DNA of 64,000 bases from Ferrovibrio sp046294345 (GTDB lineage: Bacteria; Pseudomonadota; Alphaproteobacteria; Ferrovibrionales; Ferrovibrionaceae): the NCBI GenBank assembly GCA_046294345.1, contig JBKBJT010000017.1, positions 11,565 to 75,564 of the forward strand. The letters run 5' to 3'. How positions within the stretch are numbered: position 1 is the stretch's first letter; each line of letters opens with the position of its first letter. The position numbers were made by a program, and so were the translations under genes. The notes below the pieces were generated by a model. It saw nothing but the letters and a program-made list of their open reading frames with translations. It searched no databases and was not told the origin of the DNA. Below, one piece after another: positions 1 to 8,872 of the stretch.

Positions 1-1
1 G

Positions 2-976
2 GCGCTGGAACCGCTCGATCTCGCCATCCATGCGGGGGAGACCGTGGTATTCCTCGGCCCCTCGGGCTGCGGCAAGACCACCACGTTGCGCATCATCGCC
101 GGACTCGAAGAACCCGATGCCGGCGGCAAGGTTCTGTTCGACGGCGAGGACGTGACGCGCCAGCCGATCGAGCAGCGCAACGTGGGCATGGTGTTCCAGT
201 CTTACGCCCTGTTCCCCAACATGACGGTGGCGCAGAATATCGGCTATGGCCTGAAGATTCGCAAAACGCCGGCAGCGCAGATCAAGGCCCGCGTGGCCGA
301 GATGCTGGGCATGATGCGGATCGAGAAACTGGCCGACCGACGCATCGACCAGTTGTCCGGCGGCCAGCGCCAGCGCGTGGCCCTGGCGCGCGCCATCGCG
401 GTGCGGCCGCGCGCCCTGCTGCTGGACGAGCCGCTGACTGCGCTGGATGCGAAACTGCGCGACACGTTGCGGCTGGAGATCGACACGCTGCTGCGGTCGC
501 TGCAGATCACCGCGATCTATGTGACGCATGACCAGGCCGAGGCGATGGCGCTGGGCGACCGCATCGTGGTGATGGAACATGGCCGCGTGGCGCAGATCGG
601 CAAGCCCCGCGAAATATACCAGCGGCCCAGCACGCGTTTCGTCGCCGAATTCATCGGCACCATGAACCGCCTGACCGGTGCCGCGCGCAACGGCATGTTC
701 ACCTGCCGCGCCGGCGACCTTGCCTGGGCCGAGGCGCCGCAGCATGCCACCGAAATCCTGTTCCGACCCGAGGACATCCGCATCGCCGAAAGCCACGAGC
801 AGACCGGCCTGCAGGGCATTGTGGCGGCGGCGTTTTTCCTGGGCGACCGCACGCGGCTGTTCGTCGAGGTGGGCGAGGCGCAGCCGCTGGTGATTGAAAG
901 CACGGCGCGGCGCGATTTCAGCCATGGTGAAACCGTGCGGCTGGCCATCGACCCGCGCGGCCTGCTGGTTCTGTGA
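2..976 (+). CDS. ABC transporter ATP-binding protein (5' end outside window)
   Basis: This is the nucleotide-binding subunit of an ABC importer of the MalK/UgpC/PotA type. The reading frame is open to the left edge, so the true start lies outside the window. In order one sees Walker A (GPSGCGKTT), the Q-loop (FQSYALFP), the signature LSGGQRQRVALARA, Walker B (ALLLDEPLTALD) and the H-loop (YVTHDQAEA), then a C-terminal TOBE-like region of about 100 residues that includes FRPEDIRIAE. The subunit hydrolyses ATP at the inner membrane to drive two permeases that must lie upstream. The substrate cannot be read from this subunit. The phosphodiesterase that follows would fit a glycerophosphodiester or glycerol-phosphate importer, but that is inference. 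Confidence 0.93.
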   Translation, partial: ALEPLDLAIHAGETVVFLGPSGCGKTTTLRIIAGLEEPDAGGKVLFDGEDVTRQPIEQRNVGMVFQSYALFPNMTVAQNIGYGLKIRKTPAAQIKARVAEMLGMMRIEKLADRRIDQLSGGQRQRVALARAIAVRPRALLLDEPLTALDAKLRDTLRLEIDTLLRSLQITAIYVTHDQAEAMALGDRIVVMEHGRVAQIGKPREIYQRPSTRFVAEFIGTMNRLTGAARNGMFTCRAGDLAWAEAPQHATEILFRPEDIRIAESHEQTGLQGIVAAAFFLGDRTRLFVEVGEAQPLVIESTARRDFSHGETVRLAIDPRGLLVL

Positions 977-988
977 TTGAGGTTGTTC

Positions 989-1063
989 GTCACCCCGGAC
1001 TTGATCCGGGGTCCCATTTTTTCTGTATCAACAAAATGGGATCCCCGCTTTCGCGGGGATGAC
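989..1063. repeat. REP-like palindromic repeat, copy 1
   Basis: Nested palindromes fill the gap between the ABC ATPase and the phosphodiesterase. There are two GC-rich hairpins (CCCCGGACTTGATCCGGGG, and ATCCCCGC with GCGGGGAT), and between them CCCATTTT pairs with AAAATGGG. The outer ends GTCACCCCG and CGGGGATGAC are also nearly complementary. A second copy with the same core lies in the opposite orientation at 18275-18363. This is the pattern of a dispersed REP/BIME-type element. It may also act as a terminator or mRNA stabiliser here. Confidence 0.75.
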
Positions 1064-1088
1064 AAGAAAGAGAAGGGATTGTCATTCC

Positions 1089-1913
1089 ATGCTGATCGCG
1101 CAGATCACCGACACCCATATCAAGCTGCCCGGCAAGCTGGCCTACAAGAAGGTGGATACCGCGGCGATGCTGGAGCGCTGCGTGCAGGAACTGCTGGCCC
1201 TGAAACCCCAGCCCGACCTGATCCTGCTGACCGGCGACCTGGTCGACCTCGGCCGGCCGGAGGAATATGACCACCTGAAATCCATCCTGGCGCCGATCAG
1301 GCAGCGCATCATCGCCGTGCCCGGCAACCATGACGAGCGCAACGCCATGCGCGACGCCTTTGCCCATGGCGGCTATCTGCCGCAGCAGCACGACAGCTTC
1401 CTGCAGTTTGCCATCGATGACGATTATCCGCTGCGCATCGTGGGACTGGATACCCTGATCCCCGGGCAGGGCGGCGGCGAATTATGCGCCGAGCGTTTAA
1501 GCTGGCTGGATAATACGCTGGGCCAGAAACCCGACGCGCCGACCCTGGTGATCATGCATCATCCGCCCTTCGAGACCGGTATCGGCCATATGGACAAGAT
1601 CGGCCTGAAGGGTCGCGAGGATTTTGCCGCCATCATGGCGCGGCACAAGCAGGTGGAGCTGATCCTGTGCGGCCACCTGCATCGCACCATCCGTGCCGAT
1701 GTGGGCGGCCGCCCGGCACTGACCTGCCCGAGCCCGGCGCACCAGGTGGCACTGGACATCGATCCCGAAGCGCCGAGCTGCTTCCGCATGGAACCGCCCG
1801 GCTTCATGCTGCATTGGTGGAATGGCGGCAGGCTGATCACGCATACGGCCTTCATCGGCGATTACGATGGGCCCTATCCGTTTTTTGATGCCGGCGGCAA
1901 GCTGATCGACTGA
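1089..1913 (+). CDS. Metallophosphoesterase (CpdA/GpdQ-like phosphodiesterase)
   Basis: A 274-residue class III phosphodiesterase of the calcineurin-like fold. The metal-binding motifs appear in order: DTH near the N terminus (QITDTHIK), GDLVDLG, GNHDER, MHHPP and CGHLHR. These supply the Asp, His and Asn ligands of a dinuclear metal centre. Family members hydrolyse cAMP or glycerophosphodiesters. An ATG 30 bases upstream is in frame, but AGAAGGGA at 1071-1078 sits correctly for the start at 1089, and the upstream one lies inside the palindromic repeat. It follows an ABC importer ATPase at a distance of 112 bases, so hydrolysis of an imported glycerophosphodiester is plausible though unproven. 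Confidence 0.9.
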   Translation: MLIAQITDTHIKLPGKLAYKKVDTAAMLERCVQELLALKPQPDLILLTGDLVDLGRPEEYDHLKSILAPIRQRIIAVPGNHDERNAMRDAFAHGGYLPQQHDSFLQFAIDDDYPLRIVGLDTLIPGQGGGELCAERLSWLDNTLGQKPDAPTLVIMHHPPFETGIGHMDKIGLKGREDFAAIMARHKQVELILCGHLHRTIRADVGGRPALTCPSPAHQVALDIDPEAPSCFRMEPPGFMLHWWNGGRLITHTAFIGDYDGPYPFFDAGGKLID

Positions 1914-1917
1914 AGCA

Positions 1918-3363
1918 TCAGTCCTTCAGCGCATCCTTCCAGAACGGGCGGATCGCGGCGAAATCGCCCCAGGCATCGCCAAGCTGCGCGAGCTGCAGCT
2001 GCTGGCGGCCGGCGAACCAGGCGGTGATCGCCGCCGTCGCCGTGCCATGGCCGGCATCGGGCAGCAGGTCGCGCACCAGACGCCCGCCCACATCGGCATC
2101 GTTCAGCGCACCCAGGCAATCCTGCAGGCGGCTGAGGGCGGCGATGAAGCGGCGCGTGTCCTTCCTGCTGAACAGCGGGCGGAAGAATTCGGCGGCATAA
2201 CGCAGCTTCTTGGCACGGATGCGCAGCTCATGCAGACTTTCAATGGGCAGCTCGGCGTGCTGCACGCCCAATGCCTTCACCTTCTTGCGCCGCTTGCGCA
2301 GCATCTGCGCGGCGAACCGTTCGGCCGGCTGCGCGGCCAGATCCGCATCCGCCAGCGCGCTGCCATCCATCACCCGGTCGGCCAGCCGAGCAAAACTGAT
2401 TCGCAACGCTGCCATGCGCGGGGATTGCAGCGCCGAGGCCAGCGCCACCTGGGCGGCGGCGCGATGGTCTTCCAGGATGATGCCCAGATGCTGCATCGCC
2501 TTCACGTCGTCGAGTTCGCGGCGCAGCGGCGCCAGGGTCTCGGCCAGGAAGACATCGAGATCGCGTTTGCGACCCAACGGCCCGTTCAGCCAGCGCAGCT
2601 CCTCCACCAGCGGCAGCATGACCGCCTCGCGCAGCATCGGCGCGAACAGCCCGAAGGCCGAGCGCAGCCGGCGCAAGGCCACCCGCATCTGATGCACGCC
2701 TTCGGCATCGAAGTCGCGCAGCACCGGCAGCAGGTTGGCATCGAATTGCAGCAGGCAATGCCGCAGGATCGCCACAAAGGCCGAGGCCGCATCGTGATCG
2801 TCGGCCAGTTCGAAGGGGATAATGCCGGCGCGCTGCGGCTGCGGCTCGATCAGCCCCAGCATGGCCGCCAGATGCACCAGCGGCGCAGGGCCGCTCCAGC
2901 GCAGGGGCAGATCGGCGCAGAGTTCGGCGGCCAGCGCATTCAGCACCGGCAGCGTGCCGGCCGGGCCGCGCAAAAGGATCTCGCCATCCTCGACACTGCG
3001 GTCGTCACAGCGCAGGGTGAGTTTCGCGATCTCAATGCCGATCTCGTGGCCGTCGCGTTCCAGACTGACGGCCTGCGCCGAGCGGCGCAGCACGGCCAGG
3101 CCTTCCAGCGCGAGGTCGGCATCAAAAGCCGGCGGTTCCGCCAGGGCCAAGCCGGCCACCGGCAGCAGGTCGTGCTCTCCGCCATGGCTGCCGGCCAGGC
3201 AAAGCCAGCCGGCGGCCGCGAAACGGCGGTTGTCGGTATCGCAGAGCGTCAGGCTGGTCTGGCTGCGGCGCGCGGGCAAGCCCTGCAATAGCGGGGCGCG
3301 GCGCGCCGGGGCGAGGCTGCCCGCGGCGAGACCGAGACGCAGCAACGCGGGCTGATCGCTCAT
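1918..3363 (-). CDS. CHAD domain-containing protein
   Basis: A protein of about 481 residues whose C-terminal two thirds is a CHAD domain, the histidine-rich helical bundle that binds polyphosphate. Diagnostic pieces are HQMRVALRRLRSAF, KRDLDVFLAE and LHELRIRAKKLRYAAEFFRP. The first 200 residues are beta-rich and look like a diverged CYTH (triphosphate tunnel) domain, but I cannot find a clean ExExK motif there, so catalysis is doubtful. I chose ATG 3363 over an in-frame ATG at 3405 because the extra residues look like translated intergenic DNA. It is convergent with the phosphodiesterase, with only four bases between stops. Confidence 0.85.
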   Translation of the reverse strand: MSDQPALLRLGLAAGSLAPARRAPLLQGLPARRSQTSLTLCDTDNRRFAAAGWLCLAGSHGGEHDLLPVAGLALAEPPAFDADLALEGLAVLRRSAQAVSLERDGHEIGIEIAKLTLRCDDRSVEDGEILLRGPAGTLPVLNALAAELCADLPLRWSGPAPLVHLAAMLGLIEPQPQRAGIIPFELADDHDAASAFVAILRHCLLQFDANLLPVLRDFDAEGVHQMRVALRRLRSAFGLFAPMLREAVMLPLVEELRWLNGPLGRKRDLDVFLAETLAPLRRELDDVKAMQHLGIILEDHRAAAQVALASALQSPRMAALRISFARLADRVMDGSALADADLAAQPAERFAAQMLRKRRKKVKALGVQHAELPIESLHELRIRAKKLRYAAEFFRPLFSRKDTRRFIAALSRLQDCLGALNDADVGGRLVRDLLPDAGHGTATAAITAWFAGRQQLQLAQLGDAWGDFAAIRPFWKDALKD

Positions 3364-3682
3364 GGCGGCGGACTCTACCGGAGGCTTGGAAAAAAAGTCA
3401 AACAACTCAGACGTTTACAATTGTTACAGTTCTGCGAAAGCCGTGACAGATGCCCTAATTCCGCCCCTTTTTCCGGCTTATATGTGGGTCCAAGCAGCAG
3501 ACGGCTTTCACGAGCCTGTCTCCAGAGCCGCCCGGTACCGCCTCCCCCCCAGGCATGCCGGGCGGCTTTTTTATGGGAGACCGGCAGCACCACTACCTGC
3601 CTCCTCAGCATGTTCTTTTAATACTCTCGTTACGCTGGTGCGGCAGGCTTGGCCGAACCGATTGCGGTGGCGAGTGGAGAGC
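3364..3682. other. Intergenic region with an orphan terminator
   Basis: No convincing protein gene lies here. The stretch separates the divergent CHAD and GAF genes and holds an intrinsic terminator on the plus strand at 3527-3572. About 110-150 bases upstream of it are AT-richer and could hold a promoter (TTTACAATTGTTACA near 3413-3427). The arrangement would fit a small RNA of roughly 100-130 nt, but nothing recognisable is seen in its sequence. Confidence 0.4.
3527..3572 (+). terminator. Intrinsic terminator with no upstream gene on its strand
   Basis: A perfect 9-bp stem, GCCGCCCGG (3527-3535) pairing with CCGGGCGGC (3558-3566), is followed by six T residues. No plus-strand protein gene precedes it within 1.6 kb. 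Confidence 0.75.
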
Positions 3683-4186
3683 ATGGACCGAACCAACGCT
3701 GCGATACGCGCCACCAATGGCGGCGCCCAGGGCCTGGAGCCGATCTATGAGGCGGTCTGCCGGGACATCACCGCGCAGCTGGGCTGCACACGGGCCAGCG
3801 TGTGGCTGTTCAATCTGGCCGGCGACGCCATCCACTGCCAATGCCTGCTGGACCGGCGCGAAACCGAATTTCCCGCCGGCATGGTCCTGACGGCGGCCAA
3901 CATGCCGCTGTATTTCGACATGATCTGCAAGGATCGCCTGCTGGTGATTCCCGACTATGCCCAGCATCCGGCGACCCGCAATCTGGCCGCGCCCTATGCC
4001 CGCACCAGCGGCATCCGCGCCCTGATCGACATCATGGTGCCGGATCAACGCGGCCTGCCGGTCGCCATCGTTTCCGCGGAACAGGATCGCCCGCGCGAGT
4101 GGAGCGAGGCCGATATCCTCTACATGTACCAGATCGCCAACCTGCTGACGCTGACGTTTAAATATCGCGGCCGCGTGGCAGCCTGA
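3683..4186 (+). CDS. GAF domain-containing protein
   Basis: A 167-residue soluble protein that is essentially one GAF domain. Recognisable pieces are YEAVCRDITAQLGCTRASVW near the start, an inner LLVIPDYAQHP, then RALIDIMVP and a closing helix. GAF domains bind small ligands or bilins and often feed histidine kinases or cyclic nucleotide enzymes, but no output domain is present. The start at 3683 is preceded by GGAGA at a short spacing. In-frame codons upstream run through the terminator hairpin and are unlikely to be coding. A PAS/PAS hybrid histidine kinase lies directly downstream in convergent orientation, so a shared signalling role is possible but not shown. Confidence 0.8.
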   Translation: MDRTNAAIRATNGGAQGLEPIYEAVCRDITAQLGCTRASVWLFNLAGDAIHCQCLLDRRETEFPAGMVLTAANMPLYFDMICKDRLLVIPDYAQHPATRNLAAPYARTSGIRALIDIMVPDQRGLPVAIVSAEQDRPREWSEADILYMYQIANLLTLTFKYRGRVAA

Positions 4187-4193
4187 TTCCGAT

Positions 4194-6083
4194 TCACTCG
4201 CCCAGCAGGGCCTTGATCGCTTCGGCCAGTTCCGCCTTGCGCACCGGCTTGCGCAGGATGCGTAATGTTAAAGAGTGGCGCATCTGCTGCAGCCGGTCCT
4301 CGCCGGATGAGCCGGACATGAGCAGGATCGGCATATCCGGCTTCTTCGCCAGGATACGGTCAGCCAGCGCAATGCCATCCATGCCGCCTGGCATCTGGAT
4401 GTCGGTCAGCACCAGGTCGATCGGCAGGCCACGCCGCATCTCGGCCAGGGCATCGGCGGCCGTGGCGGCCGGCAGCACGGCAAAGCCCAAGCTGCCGAGC
4501 AGGGCCGATATGGTGGCGCGCACATCGGCATTGTCGTCAACGCAGAGCACCAGGCGGCGGCCGGCTTCATGCTCGGGCCGGCGCGGCATCGCCTGATCGT
4601 CCAAGGCCGGCAGGAACAACCGGAATTCGGTGCCTTCGCCCGGCTGGCTATCGATCTCGATATAGCCGCCCGATTGCGCGATGAAGCCATAGACCATCGA
4701 CAGGCCGAGCCCGCTGCCCTTGCCGATTTCCTTCGTGGTGAAAAAGGGCTCGAAGACGCGCGCCAGGATATCCGGCGACATGCCGGAACCGGTGTCGCGC
4801 AGGCTGATCATCGCGTAGCTGCCGGCCGGAGCCGTGCGCGTTGCCATGACGCGCGGCTCATTCAGATGGTTCATGGTCGTGTGTATGGAGAGCTTGCCGC
4901 TGCCCTGCATCGCATCGCGCGCGTTCAGCGCGATATTCAGAATGGCATTCTCAAGCTCACTGACATCGGCTTCGATGACAGGCAGCTCTGGCGACAGATC
5001 CAATTCGAAGGATATGCTGTCGCCCAGCGTTCGCTGCAGCATGTCGTGCATGCCGCGCAGCTGTTCGTTGATGTCGATGCGCGTGGGGTTGAGTTTCTGG
5101 CGACGACCAAAAGCCAGCAGCCGCCGTGTCAGATCAGCGCCACGGCTGGCATTGCGCAGGGCCTGCTCGATCAACCGCGTGCTTTCGCCGTCATTCACCC
5201 GGTCGCCCAACAATTCCAGATTGCCGACGATCACGGCCAGCAGGTTGTTGAAGTCGTGGGCGATGCCACCGGTGAGCTGGCCCAGGGCCTCCATCTTCTG
5301 GGCCTGACGCAACTGGTCGCGCAGATCCTCGGCCTGGCGGCGTTCGGTCATGTCGCGCGTGATATTGACGAAGCCGGTCAGGTTGCCCTCGGCGTCGCGC
5401 AGGGCGGTGATCACCAGGCTGGCCCAGAAGCGGCTGCCATCTTTGCGCCGGCGCCATTCCTCGTTGACGTACCGGCCCTTTTCGGCCGCGATGCGCAAGG
5501 CGTGGCTGGGTGCGTCGATATTCATATCGCTGTCGATGTAATACTGGTCGCGCGTCTTGCCGATGGCCTCCTCCGGCGCATACCCGGTCAGGTTCTGCGC
5601 CCCGGCATTCCAGGTCAGGACCTTGCCGTCGGCATCCATCATGAAGATGGCGTAATCGGTGATGGAATCGACCAGCAGACGGATGCGGGCCTCGCTCTCC
5701 CGGCGCCGTTCTTCGCTGCGGCGATATTTGCTCAGGTCGTGAATCACGCCGACGAACATCAGGCGGTCGTCGCGTCGGTATTCGCCGACCGCCAGTTCGA
5801 AGGGAAACACCGTGCCGTCCTTGCGCCGGCCCAGCACCTCGCGGCCAATGCCGATGATGCGCTTCTCGCCGGTTTCGCGGTAACGACGGATATAGCCATC
5901 ATGGGCCGTGCGGTCCGGCTCGGGCATCAGCATCGAGACGTTGCGCCCCAGCACCTCGTCGGGTGCGTAGCCGAACAGTTTCTCGCAGGCGGCATTGAAA
6001 AGGGCGATGCGGCCATCGGCCTCGATCAGAATCAGGCCGTCGATGGCGGTATCCACGACGGCTTGGAGAAGATCGTCGGTCAT
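4194..6083 (-). CDS. PAS-PAS hybrid sensor histidine kinase with receiver domain
   Basis: A 629-residue cytoplasmic hybrid kinase. It has two PAS domains (about residues 5-115 and 135-250, each ending in a PAC-like segment), a HisKA dimerisation helix with phospho-acceptor His276 in GGIAHDFNNLL, and an HATPase domain with NALNARDAM-type N box, DTGSGM and GKGSGLGLSMVYG. The C-terminal receiver domain has the acidic pair DD, Asp561 (LVLTDIQMP) and the conserved Lys in RKPVRK. There are no membrane spans, so it senses an internal signal such as redox or oxygen in FixL fashion. However, no haem-binding His could be assigned. The divergent single-domain receiver at 6233 is its likely phosphotransfer partner. 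Confidence 0.93.
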   Translation of the reverse strand: MTDDLLQAVVDTAIDGLILIEADGRIALFNAACEKLFGYAPDEVLGRNVSMLMPEPDRTAHDGYIRRYRETGEKRIIGIGREVLGRRKDGTVFPFELAVGEYRRDDRLMFVGVIHDLSKYRRSEERRRESEARIRLLVDSITDYAIFMMDADGKVLTWNAGAQNLTGYAPEEAIGKTRDQYYIDSDMNIDAPSHALRIAAEKGRYVNEEWRRRKDGSRFWASLVITALRDAEGNLTGFVNITRDMTERRQAEDLRDQLRQAQKMEALGQLTGGIAHDFNNLLAVIVGNLELLGDRVNDGESTRLIEQALRNASRGADLTRRLLAFGRRQKLNPTRIDINEQLRGMHDMLQRTLGDSISFELDLSPELPVIEADVSELENAILNIALNARDAMQGSGKLSIHTTMNHLNEPRVMATRTAPAGSYAMISLRDTGSGMSPDILARVFEPFFTTKEIGKGSGLGLSMVYGFIAQSGGYIEIDSQPGEGTEFRLFLPALDDQAMPRRPEHEAGRRLVLCVDDNADVRATISALLGSLGFAVLPAATAADALAEMRRGLPIDLVLTDIQMPGGMDGIALADRILAKKPDMPILLMSGSSGEDRLQQMRHSLTLRILRKPVRKAELAEAIKALLGE

Positions 6084-6232
6084 GCCGGTTGCCGCAGATC
6101 GTTGATATTACAAAAAAATTCTATCTCAAATAGAGGTTTCTCAATCTGAATTCACCGCTAGAATGGTAAAAAGCCTGGGCAAAGACAATACAAATTTCCC
6201 GACCCTAGCGAGCCGATACCTGGATAAACAGC

Positions 6233-6619
6233 ATGCCTCGTATTCTGGTGGTGGACGACAATGCCGAATTCGGCCGGATTCTGCAGGCTCACCTGACCGC
6301 CCATGGCCATGAGGTCGTGGCGGCGAAGGATGGCGAACAGGGCCTGGCCCTGATCGAGCGGGAAACCTTCGACATCGTGCTGACCGACATCCTGATGCCG
6401 CAGCGTGACGGCATCGAGGTACTGCGCCAAGTGAAGCAGCGCTGGCCAAGCCTGCCGGTCATCGCCGTATCCGGCGGCGGCTGGATCAAGGCCGGCGACC
6501 TGCTCGAGATGGCAGATCGATTGGGCGCCGACCGTGTGCTGCAGAAGCCGGTACGTCGCGACGATCTGCTGGCCGCCGTGGATGCAGTGCTGAAGGACGT
6601 GCTGCGCGACGGCCGCTGA
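6233..6619 (+). CDS. Single-domain response regulator (CheY-like)
   Basis: A 128-residue stand-alone receiver domain. It shows the acidic pair Asp8/Asp9 (LVVDDN), phospho-acceptor Asp52 (VLTDILMP), a Ser80 switch position (AVSGGG) and Lys105 (QKPVRR). No DNA-binding or enzymatic output is attached, so it probably passes phosphate on or acts by protein contact. It diverges from the hybrid histidine kinase across 149 bases, and the shared promoter region suggests a cognate pair. Confidence 0.9.
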   Translation: MPRILVVDDNAEFGRILQAHLTAHGHEVVAAKDGEQGLALIERETFDIVLTDILMPQRDGIEVLRQVKQRWPSLPVIAVSGGGWIKAGDLLEMADRLGADRVLQKPVRRDDLLAAVDAVLKDVLRDGR

Positions 6620-6624
6620 CGTTT

Positions 6625-8226
6625 TCAGGCAGCCCGGATCAGGTCGGCGGCCTTTTCCGCAATCATGATGGTGGGCGCGTTGGTGTTGCCGCCGATCAGG
6701 CTGGGCATCACCGAGGCGTCGGCCACCCACAGGCCCTCCATGCCGCGCAGGCGAAGCTGTGGATCGACCACGGCCAACGCATCGTCGGCCGCGCCCATGC
6801 GGCAGGTGCCGACCGGGTGATAGATCGTGTCGGCGCGGCGGCGGATCTGCTCCAGCAATCCGGCATCCTCCGTGATCCCGGCGGTGTACATCTCGCGCGG
6901 ATTCAGCGCCTGGAACGGCGCGGCCTCCATGATGCGGCGGCCCAGCTTCACGCCCTTGAGCAGCAGGTCGATATCCTCGGGGTGGCTGAAGAATTGCGGA
7001 TCGATCTTCGGCGGCAGCAGCGGGTCGGCGCCCTTCAGGCCGACGCTGCCGCGGCTTTTGGGCCGCAGCACGCAGGTATGCAGGCTGTAGCCATGGCCCA
7101 GATGGGTCTTGCGCGCATGGTCGTCGACCAATGCGTTGACGAAATGCAGCTGCAGGTCGGGGCGCGGCTGCGACGGATCGGAGCGCAGGAAGGCGCCGGA
7201 TTCGGCGAAGTTGGTGGTGAGCATGCCGCGCCGCTCGCGGCGCCAGCGCATGATCTCGCGCAGCAGATGCGCCGCCCCGCGCAGCGACACGCCGGGCAGA
7301 GTGGGATCGTCGGTCTTGTAGAGCAGGACAAAGTCCACATGGTCCTGCAGGTTCTGGCCCACGCCGGGCAGATCGTGCAGCACCGGCAGGCCATGGCGCG
7401 CGAGTTCCTCGCCCGGCCCGATGCCTGAGAGCATCAGCAGCTGCGGGGACTGGAAGGCGCCCGCCGCCAGCACCACGCCGGCCCTGGCGCGCAGGGCGAT
7501 CTCGCGGCCCTTCTGCCGGCAGGCGACGCCGGCGGCGCGACGCCCGGTGAACAGGATGCGCAACACGCGCGTGTCGGTTTCGACATGCAGGTTGTGACGG
7601 TTCCGCACATCCGGCGGCAGATAGGCGCGCGCGGCCGACCAGCGCTCGCCGTTTTTCTGCGTCACCTGGTAATAGCCCACGCCATCCTGGGACGGCCCGT
7701 TGAAATCGCCGTTGCGCGGCAGCTGCAGCGTGTCGCAGGCAGCCAGGAAGGTTTCGTTGATCGGATGCGGCGAGACCAGGTCGCTGACCTGCAGCGGGCC
7801 CTCGCCGCCATGCAGGGGATCGTCGGCGCTGACGCGCACATTGGCCTCGGCGCGTTTGAAATAGGGTAGCACATCGGAAAACGACCAGCCATCCGCGCCA
7901 TGCAGCCGCGCCCAGTCGTCGTAATCCGAGGCATGACCGCGCGTATAGATCATGGCGTTGATGCCGGACGATCCGCCCAGCATGCGCCCGCGCGGCTGAT
8001 ACCCGCGGCGGCCGGACAGGCCAGGCTGCGGCTCGGTGTCGAAACCCCAGTTGCGCCACTTCACCGGCATGAAAGCGGCGGCGCCCAATGGGACGCGGCA
8101 GAGGATGTGGTTATCGGTGGGCCCGGCTTCGATCAGGCAGACTTTCGTCACGCCATCGTCGCTCAGGCGGCGGGCCAGCACGCAGCCGGCCGAACCGCCG
8201 CCGATCACGATGTAATCGTAGTCCAT
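6625..8226 (-). CDS. GMC family oxidoreductase (choline dehydrogenase-like)
   Basis: A 533-residue FAD-dependent alcohol dehydrogenase or oxidase. The N-terminal dinucleotide-binding motif IVIGGGSAGCVLARRLS is followed by the GMC signature GRMLGGSSGINAM. The C-terminal region carries YHPVGTCRMG, with the catalytic His, and ends GGNTNAPTIMIAEKAADLI. Length and motifs match choline and aliphatic alcohol dehydrogenases. The true substrate is unknown, since no betaine genes are nearby. A strong ribosome site GGGGAGGA precedes the ATG. It is convergent with the response regulator, with five bases between stops. Confidence 0.93.
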   Translation of the reverse strand: MDYDYIVIGGGSAGCVLARRLSDDGVTKVCLIEAGPTDNHILCRVPLGAAAFMPVKWRNWGFDTEPQPGLSGRRGYQPRGRMLGGSSGINAMIYTRGHASDYDDWARLHGADGWSFSDVLPYFKRAEANVRVSADDPLHGGEGPLQVSDLVSPHPINETFLAACDTLQLPRNGDFNGPSQDGVGYYQVTQKNGERWSAARAYLPPDVRNRHNLHVETDTRVLRILFTGRRAAGVACRQKGREIALRARAGVVLAAGAFQSPQLLMLSGIGPGEELARHGLPVLHDLPGVGQNLQDHVDFVLLYKTDDPTLPGVSLRGAAHLLREIMRWRRERRGMLTTNFAESGAFLRSDPSQPRPDLQLHFVNALVDDHARKTHLGHGYSLHTCVLRPKSRGSVGLKGADPLLPPKIDPQFFSHPEDIDLLLKGVKLGRRIMEAAPFQALNPREMYTAGITEDAGLLEQIRRRADTIYHPVGTCRMGAADDALAVVDPQLRLRGMEGLWVADASVMPSLIGGNTNAPTIMIAEKAADLIRAA

Positions 8227-8277
8227 CGCGTCCTCCCCATCTCTGTGCCGCCCGACTGACGCGGGCTTTGTGCCAGC

Positions 8278-8679
8278 TTACATGGTATTGACCACCAGGA
8301 TCAGCAGCCAGATCGCCGTGATCAGGATCATGCCGAACGTGAGCAGCGTGCCGACGAAACGGCCGAACGACAGCCCGGCTGTCGTGGTCAGGCCGATGGC
8401 ATGCAGGATGCGGCCAAGCAGCAGGCTGGCCCCCAGCGCATGCAGGGCCCAGAGCGGCGCCTGACGGCTCAGTTCCAGCAGGAACAGCAGCAGCAGCGCC
8501 ATCGGCACATATTCGACGAAATTGCCCTGCACGCGGATCGCCTTCTGCAGGGCGCGCTCGCCGCCATCGCCCAGGGCGACCTTCAGGTTGTTGCGCAACC
8601 GAGCGACGCGCAGCGACAGGGTGATCAGCAGGATGGCGCAAAGCGCGGCGTAAAGCGGGGTGACGGCAAATGGCGGCAT
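8278..8679 (-). CDS. MAPEG family membrane protein
   Basis: A 133-residue integral membrane protein with four predicted helices. The pattern is that of MAPEG proteins (microsomal glutathione S-transferase-like): an N-terminal helix, then RLRNNLKVALGDGGERALQKAIRVQGNFVEYVPM, whose RxxxNxxE-like core is the family hallmark, then GRILHAIGL. Bacterial members of the YecN type have uncertain substrates. AGGAT precedes the start. It is upstream of the GMC oxidoreductase on the same strand with a 51-base gap and may be co-transcribed with it. Confidence 0.88.
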   Translation of the reverse strand: MPPFAVTPLYAALCAILLITLSLRVARLRNNLKVALGDGGERALQKAIRVQGNFVEYVPMALLLLFLLELSRQAPLWALHALGASLLLGRILHAIGLTTTAGLSFGRFVGTLLTFGMILITAIWLLILVVNTM

Positions 8680-8872
8680 GACGATCCTGTCTGTTGCTAT
8701 GCCCCGCTATGCGGGAGAAGTCGTTCGATTCTTCGCCGAATCATAACGGTTTTGCGGCTTTGCGGCCACAGGCCGTGTTTTTGCCGGCGGCCATGATCCT
8801 GTACCGCTGCCGCAACGTAAGATTACCGAATTGATACTTTATCCCGATCCCACATCCTGCCTCACTGTCATC

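Noticed and set aside
2047..3291. Long plus-strand reading frame antisense to the CHAD gene
   Set aside because: Gln/Arg/His-rich composition typical of the reverse strand of a GC-rich gene; the CHAD frame has clear domain motifs.
4569..6149. Long plus-strand frame opposite the hybrid histidine kinase
   Set aside because: No family signature; it mirrors the kinase, which has all kinase motifs.
6158..8059. 633-codon minus-strand frame overlapping the GMC gene
   Set aside because: Out of frame with the GMC oxidoreductase, Arg/Pro/Ala-rich, and without motifs.
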